Assembly: GCA_024734495.1 (NCBI GenBank)
Contig: JALMQS010000225.1
Span: 8,931,094 to 8,995,093, forward strand
Direction of reading: 5' to 3'
Length of the DNA: 64,000 bases
DNA from: Forficula auricularia
Lineage: Eukaryota; Arthropoda; Insecta; Dermaptera; Forficulidae
Numbering within the stretch: the first letter of the stretch is position 1; each line of letters begins with the position of its first letter. The position numbers were made by a program, and so were the translations under genes. Below, piece by piece: positions 52,302 to 63,264 of this stretch. Below the pieces are notes generated by a model. It worked only from the letters and a program-made list of their open reading frames with translations. It was not told where the DNA came from and searched no databases.

Positions 52302-53127
52302 CTGACGAGTTCTGATGTGGCCATCCACTTGACTTACCCATACAACCTGGCCCCTCACTTATATTTAATATTTAATAAAATTATTTATAGCCATGTAGGG
52401 GAAGGGGGGTTAGTTTTTGCATTTTTAGACTTCTTGTGTCCCACTGATTATGTATACAAAATTTGGTTGAGTTTGCTCAAATGTCCTAGATTTTTAATTT
52501 TTTACTCCCCGCCCCCTTATTTTGGGCGGTTAGTTTTTCCATTTTTAGTCTTTTGGGGTCCCACTGATTATGTATACAAAATTTGGTTGAGTTTGGTCAA
52601 ATGGCCTAGATATTAATTTTTTGACCCAGACTCCACCCCTATTTTGGGCTGTTAGTTTTTACATTTTTAGTCTTCTGGGGTCCCACTGATTATATATACA
52701 AAATTTGGTTGAGTTTGGTCAAATAGCCTAGATTTTTTAATTTTTAACCACCCCCCTTAATTTTGGGTCGATATGCACCAAAATCTAATCAACTCTTAAT
52801 CTTAATGGACCAAAACTACTGTGTGAAATTTGGTTTCGATATTCACACTAGTTTTTGAGCTAGCTCGTCCACAAAAATTTGGTAACGCACAGACTAACAA
52901 ACAGACTAACAGACATTTTGACAAAAAAATTATTATCTCAAAAAATATAATTTTTTCGATGTTCACTTATTTGGGCTTTTTTGTAGAGCGAAATGCCATG
53001 GTTTCGCTCAATTTTTTTAATCGAAATAGTTTAAGCCGTTTTTGAGATATTTCGAAAAAAAGAAGGAAAAAAACACTTTTTTCATTCACGATTACATTAC
53101 TTGACCATACACTGTATAGTAAAGTAA
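52302..53127 (+). mobile_element. Complete repeat-unit element with three modules
   Basis: Left terminus: 'gctgacgagttctgatgtgg', then ccatccacttgacttacc. Three modules (about 52410-52750) each carry tttttgcatttttagacttc-type sequence, 'cccactgattatgtataca', 'aaatttggttgagtttg' and a C-run. The right half runs from 'aatctaatcaactcttaatc' through 'gacattttgacaaaaaaatt' and 'gagcgaaatgccatggtttc' to the terminal hairpin 'gaccatacactgtatagt'. Both ends contain inverted short matches (acttacccatac against gtatagtaaagt). Non-coding. The 173-codon frame over the modules is incidental. I favour a Helentron-type element because of terminal hairpins and internal satellite. Confidence 0.75.
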
Positions 53128-53214
53128 AAATTTCTTTTATAAAATAGGAAGTCCGGGCTCAAAACCTTTTAGTAATATACCAGTATTGTAATCTTACAAT
53201 ATATTTTTTACTAA

Positions 53215-53279
53215 AATTATTGGATAAAAATACTTGGTAGGTTTCACATTAAGATACCAAGTATTTTTATCCAATAATT
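53215..53279. repeat. 23-bp-arm palindrome
   Basis: aattattggataaaaatact plus tgg (53215-53237) is mirrored exactly at 53257-53279, loop 19 bp. Next to it, 'gtttcaccaagtaccaacac' and 'caaattccttaaaaac' match 26095-26150 inverted, so this is the end of a dispersed foldback related to the 'ggtgttggt...gtgaaac' families. Confidence 0.65.
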
Positions 53280-53499
53280 TAAAAAAAAAAAAAAATGTTT
53301 CACCAAGTACCAACACCAAATTCCTTAAAAACTATATTTTTTACTAATAGATATCTAATTAAATACAAGGAAAAGGAGTTAAAATTAAATTTTTTATTTT
53401 TGAAATGAGTTAATGTGATTTTACCAATAGAATATAGTATTTTTTGTACTATACGGAATATTATAAATTCCCTATCTATTTGTATTGTAAACATATAGT

Positions 53500-54515
53500 A
53501 AATTTACAATTTTTTTAAGAGTGATGTATCTCAAGCATGGTAGTAAAAAACATTGTTATAGTTTGATTGGTTCACGTCAGTAAAAAAATTAAAATTCTAA
53601 AATTTTAAGACTAGAAACGAAGAAAGCTGAAATATACTATGGAGGAATAGTATATTTAAGGAGATGTGAATATTTATTATTTACTTCTGTAATCTGTAGT
53701 AAAAGCTACTGCATGTAAGCTTGACTTTCTATTGCAAACTAAGCGATTTTTCAACTTTTTATCTTATAAAAGACTCAAATTCGCCACTGTCTAAAATATG
53801 GATCGCATCTGTGAAGATGAGATCCAAGTATTATCTTGCCATCTTAGATAAAATTCACATATGAGTTATTATGAGATCTAAAATTAACTAACGCTCTTTA
53901 TTCCCTAGCCCCACGGTTCCCAACCTAGGGGCAATTATCCCCATGGGAATATAACAATTATTTAAGGGACCAGTAACGCAACCAGGTTTTTGTCCTAGGG
54001 GGCTAATACACACACACATATTTACGGAAATAGAATACTTTTTTGTCTTAATTTATATTTAAAATATTGATTAAAATTAATATTTTTATTTTCTTTACTT
54101 TAGATAAACAGTCAATAATCCTAATAATTTTTTAGTTTTATTTTCTGATATTTTTTTTAACGAGCGAAAAAGTCACATATCTTGTTATGTCATAGGGATG
54201 ACAAAACTGAAAAGGTTAGGAAACAGTGCTCTAGACCATATAGAAGTCTGAGCCACTTATATCTCAGATTGGTTTTGTTTCGAACTACTTTTTGGCTCTT
54301 GTATTTAATCTCCAAATGTATGAATACAACCATTCTAATAACTGTAATAAAAATGATCCATAATAACCCTGATTCACTTGAAAATACCCTCTTTATTTTC
54401 CGAAAAACATTAACTTTATTTCTCAATTTAATTTAATTAATTTTTGGGGGTGTTTGGTAAAGCCATATGAGTATCTACATTAGTGCTCATCCTTTAATAA
54501 ATGTCAAATTTAGGA
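53500..54515. other. Unclassified sequence
   Basis: 54185-54250 ('gaaaaggttaggaaacagtg', 'ctctagaccatatagaagtc') and 53910-53990 ('cccacggttcccaacctagg', 'ggggcaattatccccatggg') look like decayed hAT-type MITE ends, since 'ggttcccaacct' is a common MITE start. The pairing is incomplete and I leave them unassigned. Confidence 0.35.
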
Positions 54516-54519
54516 AACG

Positions 54520-54960
54520 CGGTGTTGGTTTATAGTGAAACATTGTTAAAATTAAATTAGGTTGGAGTTGGTGGTGTTTCACAAATAGAAAAAATAAAAT
54601 ACAAAGATTTTTTTACTCATTGCATAGTTTATTGCCCTCCTTTATAGCACATACATAATTTTCGGCAACTTCCAAGTATAAATATATTTTCTTTATTCCA
54701 GCACTTTGTCCCCTACTTCTGTTCTTTCGGCTCTAAGGCCATCCCATCCCCTGATAATTCTTTCATATTTACACTAAGTCATAAATAACTGTCCATCATA
54801 TTAAAATTAAAATAAATTCTGTTCATTATTTTATGTTATCTTTAGTCAAGTAGTAGTAGTAGAGCTTGAAATATATAGAGTAAACTAAAAAAATCTTTGT
54901 AGTTTAATTTTTCTCCTTGTGAAACACCACCAACTCCGACCTAATTTAATTTTAATAAAT
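54520..54960. repeat. Inverted-repeat element with ~70-bp arms
   Basis: The left arm 54546-54617 ('ttaaaattaaattaggttgg', 'agttggtggtgtttcaca') mirrors the right arm 54888-54955 ('gtgaaacaccaccaactcc', 'gacctaatttaattttaa'). The left flank 'gcggtgttggtttatagtga' shares the head seen at 26110 and 53305. The 270-bp interior is unique and shows no ribozyme-like core. Confidence 0.65.
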
Positions 54961-54964
54961 GTCT

Positions 54965-56055
54965 TGTTAATTTCGATATAAATACAACCTATAAATAGTC
55001 AATTAAAAAAGATAACATCCGAATGATAATTCTCATGACCTTTATAAGGCTCAAATTAGAGATCTAAATCAACTCGTGACCCATAAACTATAAATCGACC
55101 TTTTCCATTTCGACATTTGGAAATATTATTTCTAGTATTTATTTATTATAAAAAATATACAAATATTATTATTTATTGAAACAATTGATAATAGCTCCAA
55201 TATTGAATTAGAACTTCATTTTACATTTCCATATATAGCTACCAAGTTTTTTTAAATTCTATATGTCAAATTATTATAAATCATTAATATATTCCCTCGT
55301 CATTTTTGTATATTTTTTAACGTTTATATTTTTTAGCCATAAAAATATTAAAAATTCGAACTTAAAGTTTTAGTTATTTTCTATATTTTTTTTGTCCACT
55401 AAAAAAGAATTTAAATTGAGAAATCTCATTTCTAACTCATTTATTAAAATTGTTTTCAACAGTATAAAACAAACTTTGCTCCTCTACCTATGTATATTTA
55501 AATTAAAGCGTATAGATACTTGGTCAATATTTAAATTTACCTTCATCACTTTTAGTTTTGATTTTAAACTTACTTTTCATAAGCCTTTTCATTCAATAAA
55601 TAATCCATTCTGGAGTTATATTAATAAAATTAAACAATTCATTTTGATGCTTCCGTTCAAACGTAAAACAAAACCCAATTAATGTCGATACCATTTATAT
55701 CTACTTGCCAGAGCAAAAAAGCGTCCAAAAATTGAGGGAGGGCATTTGATTAGACTCTTAAAATCAGTCTGCTTATTAAAATTGATAGATTTATTCTTTG
55801 ACAGACATTCTGAGAAATAATATTCCGGTTTAATGAAGGCAGAAGGGCTTATTTTAAGTGAATTAAATAAGAGCAGGTGAGTTTCACAAAAAGAAAAGAA
55901 AATATAATTAAATATTTATAAACCCATATATTTCCGGATATTAGTCTATTTTCTCTGAGATTCTCATTTTATCTCTTGAAAATGACCTTTTACTCCGAGA
56001 CATCGGCTTAAAAATTTTAATATGTTTATTTTTATTTTTGGCAAACTCCCTCTGT
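54965..56055. other. Unclassified sequence
   Basis: At 55910-55960, 'aaacccatatatttccggat' and 'attagtctattttctctgag' resemble a decayed arm of the third palindrome family (10.7 kb). A 96-codon frame at 55392-55682 has no recognisable features. Confidence 0.35.
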
Positions 56056-56059
56056 ATTT

Positions 56060-56250
56060 ATTAACCGACTTTAAAAAAGGAGGAGGTTATCAATTCAACG
56101 GAATGTCTTTTTTGTGTTTGTTCGTTGATTTCTCTCCTACAATGTGGACCAATTTCAATGATTTTTTTTTATTGGAAAGGGGGTACCTTCCAATTGGTTC
56201 CATATTAATTTGGTCAAGTTATGAATATGAACAATGACAAATTAACGGAA
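56060..56250 (+). repeat. Dispersed 'AACCGACTTTAAAAAAGGAGG' repeat, copy 2
   Basis: Matches 27858-28078 in order: 'ttaaccgactttaaaaaagg', 'aggttatcaattcaacgg', 'ttccatattaatttggtcaa' and 'gaacaatgacaaattaacgg'. It is followed by inverted repeat-unit modules. Confidence 0.6.
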
Positions 56251-56279
56251 ATCTTCAATTTTTTTGAGCATATAATGGA

Positions 56280-56545
56280 AAAAAAGGGGGGGGGGTTAAA
56301 AATTTTGTATTCATAATCAGTGGGACCCCAGAAGTGTAAAAATGCAAAAACTAACCGCCCAAAATAGGGGTGGGGTGTAGGGTCAAATAATGAAAATCTA
56401 GGCCATTTGAGCAAACTCAACCAAATTTTGTTTACATAATCAGTAGGAAAACTAATCTCCTAAAATGGGGGGGGGGGGGGGGGGGGTTAAAAAATGATCA
56501 AAATCTGTATGGTCAAAAAATGAAAATCTAGGTTCTTTCTTGATT
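56280..56545 (-). repeat. Repeat-unit modules with 20-bp G run
   Basis: Two modules in minus orientation ('cataatcagtgggaccccag', 'gcaaaaactaaccgcccaaa', 'gagcaaactcaaccaaattt') with G-runs at 56286-56295 and 56467-56486. No element ends. Confidence 0.65.
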
Positions 56546-56731
56546 GAATTAGCCGAGTGATTGGTCAGCTAGTAACGCCCTCGTTTATATTAGGTGCCAA
56601 ACTCTTGCCCTTGGACGGCTTATTAAAATATCTGCTACGCATCCACAAAAGAAAAGGGCTATACTTCTTCTATCCGCTTCAGTCTCAATTTGTTTGTTGA
56701 TATCATATTTTAAATATCCCTGTACTTAAAG

Positions 56732-57052
56732 ATGTACGTCCAGATCGTCTCCGCGCTTGCAGGACTAGGTGTTGCCCACCGAAACAAAATAGAAAAATAT
56801 AGGGGCAACTCCAGTCTGGTGGACAATATTGCGGAGAGATTTGGCGTCGGGGCGGGCTCGGTCAGGGTCGAGGCCATCACACTCTCGTGGAAGGGAGTGT
56901 GGTGTTATAAAGCGGTGGGGTCCCTCATCTCCCTGGGTATATCGCAAAAAACAATAAACAATTTGACATATAGGGCGATGAGGGATCTCTCCTTAATTTT
57001 TACACTTTCAGCAGAAGAACATATAGAGCGGGTGGCGTATGATTATTAATTG
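56732..57052 (+). pseudogene. Possible retroelement ORF C-terminus
   Basis: A 105-codon, GC-richer frame: VSALAGLGVAHRNKIEKYRG, NSSLVDNIAERFGVGAGSVR, VEAITLSWKGVWCYKAVGSL, ISLGISQKTINNLTYRAMRD, LSLIF, then EEHIERVAYDY and a stop. The pattern, basic/hydrophobic followed by 'VEAITLSWKGVW', 'LGISQKTINNLTYRAM' and 'S', resembles the end of non-LTR polyproteins with a restriction-like endonuclease, but the catalytic residues cannot be placed. After the stop are two hairpins (gagtcaggattaatcctggc and ggcccgctcctcggaggccc) and AATAAA at 57212, consistent with a 3' UTR. Upstream frames are broken. Confidence 0.45.
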
Positions 57053-57054
57053 TA

Positions 57055-57235
57055 AATACAAAAAAAAAGAAATGTGAAATGTGAGTCAGGATTAATCCTG
57101 GCTCTCTCATCCACCCGCTCGGATTCTGAATTTATTTGTTCTGAAGCTGAAAGTGTGAAGTTTGTGTAATGAACTTTATCTTTGTAAGAGTCGGCCCGCT
57201 CCTCGGAGGCCCAATAAACAAAATATACAAGAATA
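57055..57235 (+). other. 3' UTR-like segment with two hairpins and polyadenylation signal
   Basis: 'gtcaggattaatcctggc' (57094) and 'ggcccgctcctcggaggccc' (57193) are short perfect hairpins; aataaa follows immediately at 57212. Their position after the retroelement-like ORF suggests RT-recognition structures of a non-LTR element. Experimental support is lacking. Confidence 0.45.
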
Positions 57236-57239
57236 AAAA

Positions 57240-60105
57240 TAAAGAAAAAAAATCCAAGAATTTTATTTCTCTTTTGTTCGCTTTCGTTTTAAATTTGAAT
57301 ATTCAAAGGGTTAAACTCGAATAAATTTATGATAACGTAAATTGCCCCCTCTCGGTGCGTCCCTCTCTTCGACCCATCACCCAGCGTCTCTCATCCAATT
57401 CAATTTATTTAATTACTTTTAATTAACAATCTTTACATAAGGCAAATTGACGACAAGAATGACTTGAATAATAAACAAGTGGCTATTAATAACGTTAATA
57501 TGATCTCGTCTCTTCCTTGGGCAATTTTAAAACTCAACAGTAGTGGTCATTAATAAACGGCAAGTGGAAATTTATTAGACAAGAAATCGTTCCAATTAAA
57601 ATGAAATACGTTTGTTTTTTTCTTGAATTTGAAATCTAAATATGATGGAAAATATTTTCAAATATATCATCAAAGCATAGAGTTACCATAATATTTTTAC
57701 TTTATCCAATGCGAAGCATGGGTAAAGTATTGTAATCGGTCTCGCGGCAAGCACGACTTCAAAGGGTCCTCAGGTAAAGATTACGGAACCCATGGTCTCA
57801 ATTCAAGTCACAAATTGTAGTATTCATTTAGATTAAATTTTAGCAAGTGACGGTTTTGCTAAAAATTACATGGGGCCTCGTCCACAGGACAAAAAGTGCG
57901 ATTTTTTCAGGAAGTGCGTGCGGATGTATGTTATCGTTTTTTTCGTCCACGATTTTTTTCTCACCTTTGAACCGATTAAAATGAAATTGAAAACTTACCA
58001 TCAATTTAACAAAATGAAGCGCTGATCAGTTTTTGGTACATATCAGCCTACAAACATTAGTACTTTATTTCAATTCTTTTTTAGTTTTTTCTAAATATTT
58101 TGAAAATGACTAAACCAATTTTGATGAAATTGAATATTGTAATTAAGTTCAGTGAGGACCACCAAAAAGGTCATATAAAGTTTTCTTGTAAAATTATATT
58201 TTAAAGTACTTTACCCTAGATTAAGATCCGTTGTAGTTTATTTTTTTCTCAAACCGGGACAATTTCGAGAGTTTATTCGAAATAAAAAAAAAAAGATCAA
58301 CTTCTATATGATTTTACAAAGAGAGAATTATATTCAGTAAAGTATTTATGATTCAACAAGTTAGTCTTTTTTGTGAAGTGGTTAACAAAAAAAAATAATT
58401 AAGTAGTAATGATTTTTAATTACTCTTAACTGAGCTAAACTATTAAAATATATATAACACTAGCACGATTTCAGGTTAAAAATTGCTCTCCTCCCAGGTG
58501 GCCCTAATATTAAATCACGCATAAAAATAAATATATTAGCTCATTGTGCTTTAAAATGTCTGAAACGCGGAGAAAAATATTTTTCAACTATGATTTTTCC
58601 CTTTGTGTGCCTGAATTCCGATACCCACGAAAACCCAAGAAGTTCGTTTGTATCAATACATAGTACTAATTAGATTTTGGAATATCTGGTTTGAATTATT
58701 CTATTGCGATTTTAAGAGGATGTTATAGTATAGCCATAAATGAACAATTTATATTTAATTTTATTAATAACTACTAGGCCAGCTCTTACATACCGAGCCT
58801 TGAAAAAGTTTTCACTTTTTTTATTATTTAATGTGCGGGTGAGCGATTCTTTCATTAGAATCTGATCGATGAAAATAACGACAAAGAGCGCTGATAGATT
58901 GATCTCTCTTTCTTTAGAGCTAATGGTGTATTTCAAGGAAGCGAAATACTAGTTAAAACCTGCCAAAGACAAGTCCAGGCCTGTTTCAGACTATTAGAGA
59001 TTAATTTCTTAATTTCTATTATTCTAGAAATGACCTTTTGCACTCGTTTCAAAACGACACCTCTACTCGTTATATATATATATAGACGAAAATGTACAAA
59101 AGAAATTACTTGTTGCGGCTCTAACTAGTAAGTGTACCGAGTCTTGAAAAAGCTCTTACTTTTTCTTCTATTTCTTTGTCAGAAACTGAATCTTTTTATA
59201 CCGATACAACGCTGTCAGACCAGTGTACCACTTAAACTAAATAATATACAGACTTGAAATTTACATTCATGGGAATTCATTTTTCTCAAAATCAAAAATC
59301 ATGTTAAAATTTTAATCGAATTATTATTTTATGGACGACCGAATTTTTTTATATTATCAAAAACACAAACTGTTTTTTACCATGCAGTGTGAGGTATCTC
59401 CTTAAAGACCCTTTTAAGTTGAATTAATCTGAAATTTTTTAATTTAATTTTAAATTACCAAGTAGGACATTAAATTATCCAGTTACACGATTTTATACCT
59501 TACTATATTTCAAAACCACTGAATGAAATTATACTTAAATAAAACTTATATCAATATTCTAAATCTTTTTACCAACGACAAATAAGAAGGAATTTCATGT
59601 CTAAATTATTTTTGTAGTTTGCACAACTCTCGATACCCACTCGCACCTTTTTTTTAATTTTTTACAAATACCATAATATTATGTAGTCAAAATTGAATAA
59701 CAAATGAGCTCAAACGCAAGTGGATCTCACATCACAATTCATGAGTTTTTTAGCAGGCGACCAAAATAATTTACCAAAAAAAATATTCACGTTATACTAC
59801 CCAACTACCCTCAAGAATTCCTTCAGATTCTAAATCAAATGGTTTCAACGTAAGAAGGGGTGGAACACATTCTAGGTGATGTAGGTTTATAGCGCCCTTC
59901 TTTGGATTATCATAACAAAATTTACAAGATAGCATGTTCAACCGAATAAAGTAATAATTAAAATATTTTTGAAAAATATTGTTTTAATTCTTCATCTTTT
60001 TTTTTATTTTCTCTCTAACATTATTCTTATATTTGAATTTTAAAGTTATACTTTGCACTCAAAAATGTTGATTTCCTCTATGTTTTATTTATATATATAT
60101 TTTTT
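57240..60105. other. Mostly unclassified intronic sequence
   Basis: 57710-58215 ('gcgaagcatgggtaaagtat', 'tgtaatcggtctcgcggc', 'aaaatgactaaaccaatttt') is a distant relative of the repeat-unit element's right end. 58785-58830 and 59125-59175 are diverged direct copies ('taccgagccttgaaaaagtt', 'taccgagtcttgaaaaagct'). No coding features are seen. Confidence 0.4.
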
Positions 60106-60109
60106 TAAT

Positions 60110-60440
60110 GTTATTGATGTGAGAAGAAGATACACCAGAAAGTGCATCCCCTAAAGGCCTGTATGGGATGGCCCCTCCATCGTGAAAAGAACAGAGTAGA
60201 AGAAAAGAAGCCGGGATCACAAGCCAAATCTCAGAAAGTTAGATACAATCCAATTTACTAAGTTTTTTAAGGGCTTCGAGCAGTGGTAAATTCTCCGAGT
60301 GATAAATTGGGTTAAATTTATCTCCCACTTAATTTTAGGTCAGAAAAAATGTCTGGGTATAGCCGGGAATCGAACCCGAGACCTCCGGGTTGCCAGCCAG
60401 AGATGCTGATTACTACACCAGGGAGGCGGACGATGTAGAA
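60110..60440 (-). repeat. tRNA-derived SINE with LINE-like 3' tail
   Basis: The minus strand starts 'ccgcctccctggtgtagtaa' (box A-like TGGTGTAGTAAT), continues 'gccagcc'-complement anticodon-like arm, and has a textbook box B, GGGTTCGATTCCC (60368-60380). A ~180-bp unique body follows, and the tail (plus-strand view 60135-60188) shares 'cccctaaaggcctg' and 'ggcccctccatcgtgaaaag' with the LINE 3' end at 43115-43177. That makes it a SINE mobilised by that LINE type. Confidence 0.85.
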
Positions 60441-60516
60441 ATTGGAGGTATTTGAAGATTCTTATTCTTATAGTTCAGAAGTCGTCTTCTAGACAAGTAG
60501 TAACTACTTTGAGGCA

Positions 60517-60795
60517 AATGTGGGTCAGTGGTTAGAGTGTCGAGCTGCTGGCCTGAAATACGCTGGTTCACTACGGAGCCTCGGCAGATATTTGCAGTCG
60601 CCTCCTCTTGGAAAGCAATGGCAACCTACCAAGAGTATAATTCCCTAGTAATCTCTCCAAACTAGCCGTTCGGAACCGGCGTTAAAAAGTAGGCCCCTGT
60701 GTAAAAACAGCTAAACACACTCAGTACAGGTATATGTGGAGAGGAGCCAAAACGTCAGGGAGACCTGATATGGCACTTAAGAAAAAGTACTTTTG
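60517..60795 (+). repeat. tRNA-derived SINE, second family, copy 2
   Basis: 'tgtgggtcagtggttagagt' (box A) and 'acgctggttcactacgg' (box B) head a body with 'gatatttgcagtcgcctcct', 'gcaatggcaacctaccaaga', 'ggaaccggcgttaaaaagta' and the 3' end 'gtcagggagacctgatatgg', cacttaagaaaaag. The copy at 33425-33715 is inverted and ~85% similar. It begins only about 75 bp from the other SINE, in opposite orientation. Confidence 0.8.
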
Positions 60796-60799
60796 ACGG

Positions 60800-62180
60800 A
60801 ATTTCTATTTCTAAATTATACAAAAAATTAAGCCCGCTGCACACGAGGCTTTTTCTCTAGCTGTTTTTGTGATGGGAGTTCTGTTTGCAATTTGGAGGCC
60901 TGTCAAAATGACCCCACTGCTGGCTGTTTATCTGACTAGCTTGGTTGATTTAAATGATAGGACATGTTCTATTTTGCTGCTTGGTCCTGGAAGTTTTTGA
61001 GTGGGAACAAGCATACAAAAAAATTATTAAAACAAGCCTCGTGTGCAGAGGCCTTTAGTTAATTAAATTAATTTACTAATCTTTCTGAATCTATAATAAT
61101 TATAAATTATGGGAAAAAAGATAAAAATTAAATAAATAAAATCTTTGATATCTTTATATCATTCATTATAATTAAATTAAATATGAATATTTATATTTCA
61201 TTGAGAGGAAAACGCAAAAAAAAAACGCGTGCTACTTGATGATGGTCAAGAGCTCTAGCTTATCGACTTCAAAGGGCAAAGGCACTTAATGATCCTAAAA
61301 ATGGCTCGTAAGGCCTTGCAATCCCATCAGGTCGTTATTGACGCACCCCTTAAGGGCGTCTTTTCCCTGGCTGTCGTTTGTCCTCACCCTAACCGCCCCC
61401 CTCCCGCAAATTCAGCCCCCACCTCATGCCCCCCGCTGGGCCGCATTCAAGTCAACTTCACCAAAAGAAAAAGAAAAAAAACGTCCCGAGACTAGCTAGC
61501 GTAGGCTTTTGCTGACTAAAACGCTTCAATTTGTTTATGGATCATTTTCCTATTTAAAAGGGAAAGACGTTTCTTCAAAAGTCTCCTTCGTCGTCTTGGA
61601 AAATTTCCAACGCTTTCGCTAACGAAGTTCCGTCAACAGATTAAATTTAAACCCGTAAAGAAATTGATATTAAGCAAAAGCTGTTTTCACTTTCAGGAGG
61701 GGGGTAAAAAAAGGAAGGGATTATATTTTAAAATGAAGAAAACGTCATTTTACGGGTCACATAACCAATCTTGTTTTTTTTCTAACATAAAAAAGTGGTC
61801 TCAATTAAGGGGCAAATTCCTTTTACAGAATAGATATTTTAACAATTTATCATCTTAACTTGTTTTGATAATATTTTGTATCTGTAATGAAAATTCGTCT
61901 CTTGTTGGAAACCACCTATATTTTTTTTGAAGTGAAGCTTCTTTAGCGACGTATCTGTTTGATTTTTTTGTTACAATAAAGAGGAAATTACTCAATAGAG
62001 GGGATATAATTTTTTAAAACCAACTAATATTTAATGAAAAATAAAATTTATTAAAATTAGTCATTTTAAATTATTTCAATAACATCTACAGCTAAAGTTT
62101 CACTTCCCCCGTGAGCTTATATGGATGAGGCTTATACATATTTTTTTTTTAATTTTAAATAATATTGTAATTTAACTTTT
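60800..62180. other. Unclassified; short inverted match and GC patch
   Basis: 'gcacacgaggctttttctct' near 60839 and 'agcctcgtgtgcagaggcc' near 61033 are an inverted pair, so 60830-61055 may be a MITE. A GC-richer patch at 61300-61460 with a 68-codon frame is not recognised. Confidence 0.4.
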
Positions 62181-62187
62181 TCAGGTA

Positions 62188-62458
62188 GGAGGCCATTCAT
62201 AAAATAAGTCACGCAAAATACGCATTTTTGAACCCCCCATTCGTCATGCTGGGTCACATATTCTAACCCCCTAACAAATATAACGTCACCAAAACTAGAC
62301 CACCTCCACCTATAAATAATGATTTGTTACTGACAAGTTAAGAAAAAATAAAAATAAAATTGAATAAGTGCGTTCCTTAGACCCCACTCCCCCCTTGTCA
62401 CAATCATCACACTAAGCAATACCCCTCCTGGGTACGAACGTATTTTATGAATGGCCCC
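62188..62458. mobile_element. 271-bp TA-flanked MITE ('GGGGCCATTCATAAAATA')
   Basis: Left GGAGGCCATTCATAAAATAA and right (reverse complement) GGGGCCATTCATAAAATACG are TIRs, TA on each side (62186-62187, 62459-62460). The internal 'aaccccccattcgtcatgct' and 'cccccttgtcacaatcatca' are further imperfect inverted blocks. I know this end type from MITEs in many insects. Confidence 0.8.
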
Positions 62459-62869
62459 TAGGTACTTTTTTAATTTTTTTAAAATTTCTCAAAAAGAAAA
62501 TCCTGGATATTAATTTTTATTAAAAGGAATTCATTAAACATTCTGCTAAATTTTGTAGAAATATGTGTGTGGTTTTCCAATCGATCGTCTGTATATTTCT
62601 TTCATGTTTTTTTAGAAATACTTTTTACAATAATAATACTTTAAAACACACTTCACACAGTGATCTTGTTTTTTGTCTTTTACATAAACAAACGTTTTGT
62701 TTTTCATAGCGAATTTTGATTTTGATTACTTTGGTCCGGAGAGTACATTGTTTATATACCTTTGATGTCCTAACAGGTGCCGAAATGTACTATTTCTTTG
62801 TTAGTATATACTATATATATATATTATATTAGTGGCATTCTTAAAATTTAAATTGTTGCATAATTTCAA

Positions 62870-63260
62870 ATGGCAATTAAAATGAATAATTTTTCTAAAA
62901 AGGGCGCGGATAGAAGGATTGAATTCCCTGCCTGGTATATCTTTTCAGTTCAAGCATGTCAAAGACAAGCACCGACGAGTTTTAGTCCAATAAAAACTGT
63001 TTTCGCCGAGGAACTATAAAAATAGAAATAATACAAAAATGGAATAAATAAAGATAATTCGAGAATTTTTGGACTAATCCATTTCTAAGAACTCTCACTA
63101 TATAAGATCGGAAATAACTAAGTATTATAGACAAGTCATAGCTTGCTTGTAGCAATAGAATTAGGAGAAATTTAAAATAAATAAAATTTCAAAAAGTGAA
63201 GGATACTTTTTGGACTGCATCCATTGGTTGAAAATTCACCAACCGCCACTGATATAAATA
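62870..63260 (-). repeat. Dispersed composite repeat, reverse copy
   Basis: 'gattgaattccctgcctggt', 'atatcttttcagttcaagca' match 37800-37890 inverted. 63190-63252 ('aaggatactttttggactgc', 'ccaaccgccactgatat') is the inverted hAT-like end seen at 40722 and 45516. Together they suggest one ~390-bp element whose parts are scattered at 37.7-38.1 and 45.5-45.9 kb. Confidence 0.55.
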
Positions 63261-63264
63261 CAGG

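Noticed and set aside
52095..52616. 173-codon frame, the longest in the window
   Set aside because: It covers two modules of the dispersed repeat and its peptide repeats the module (FLDFLCPTDYVYKIWLSL and a variant). Non-coding repeat.
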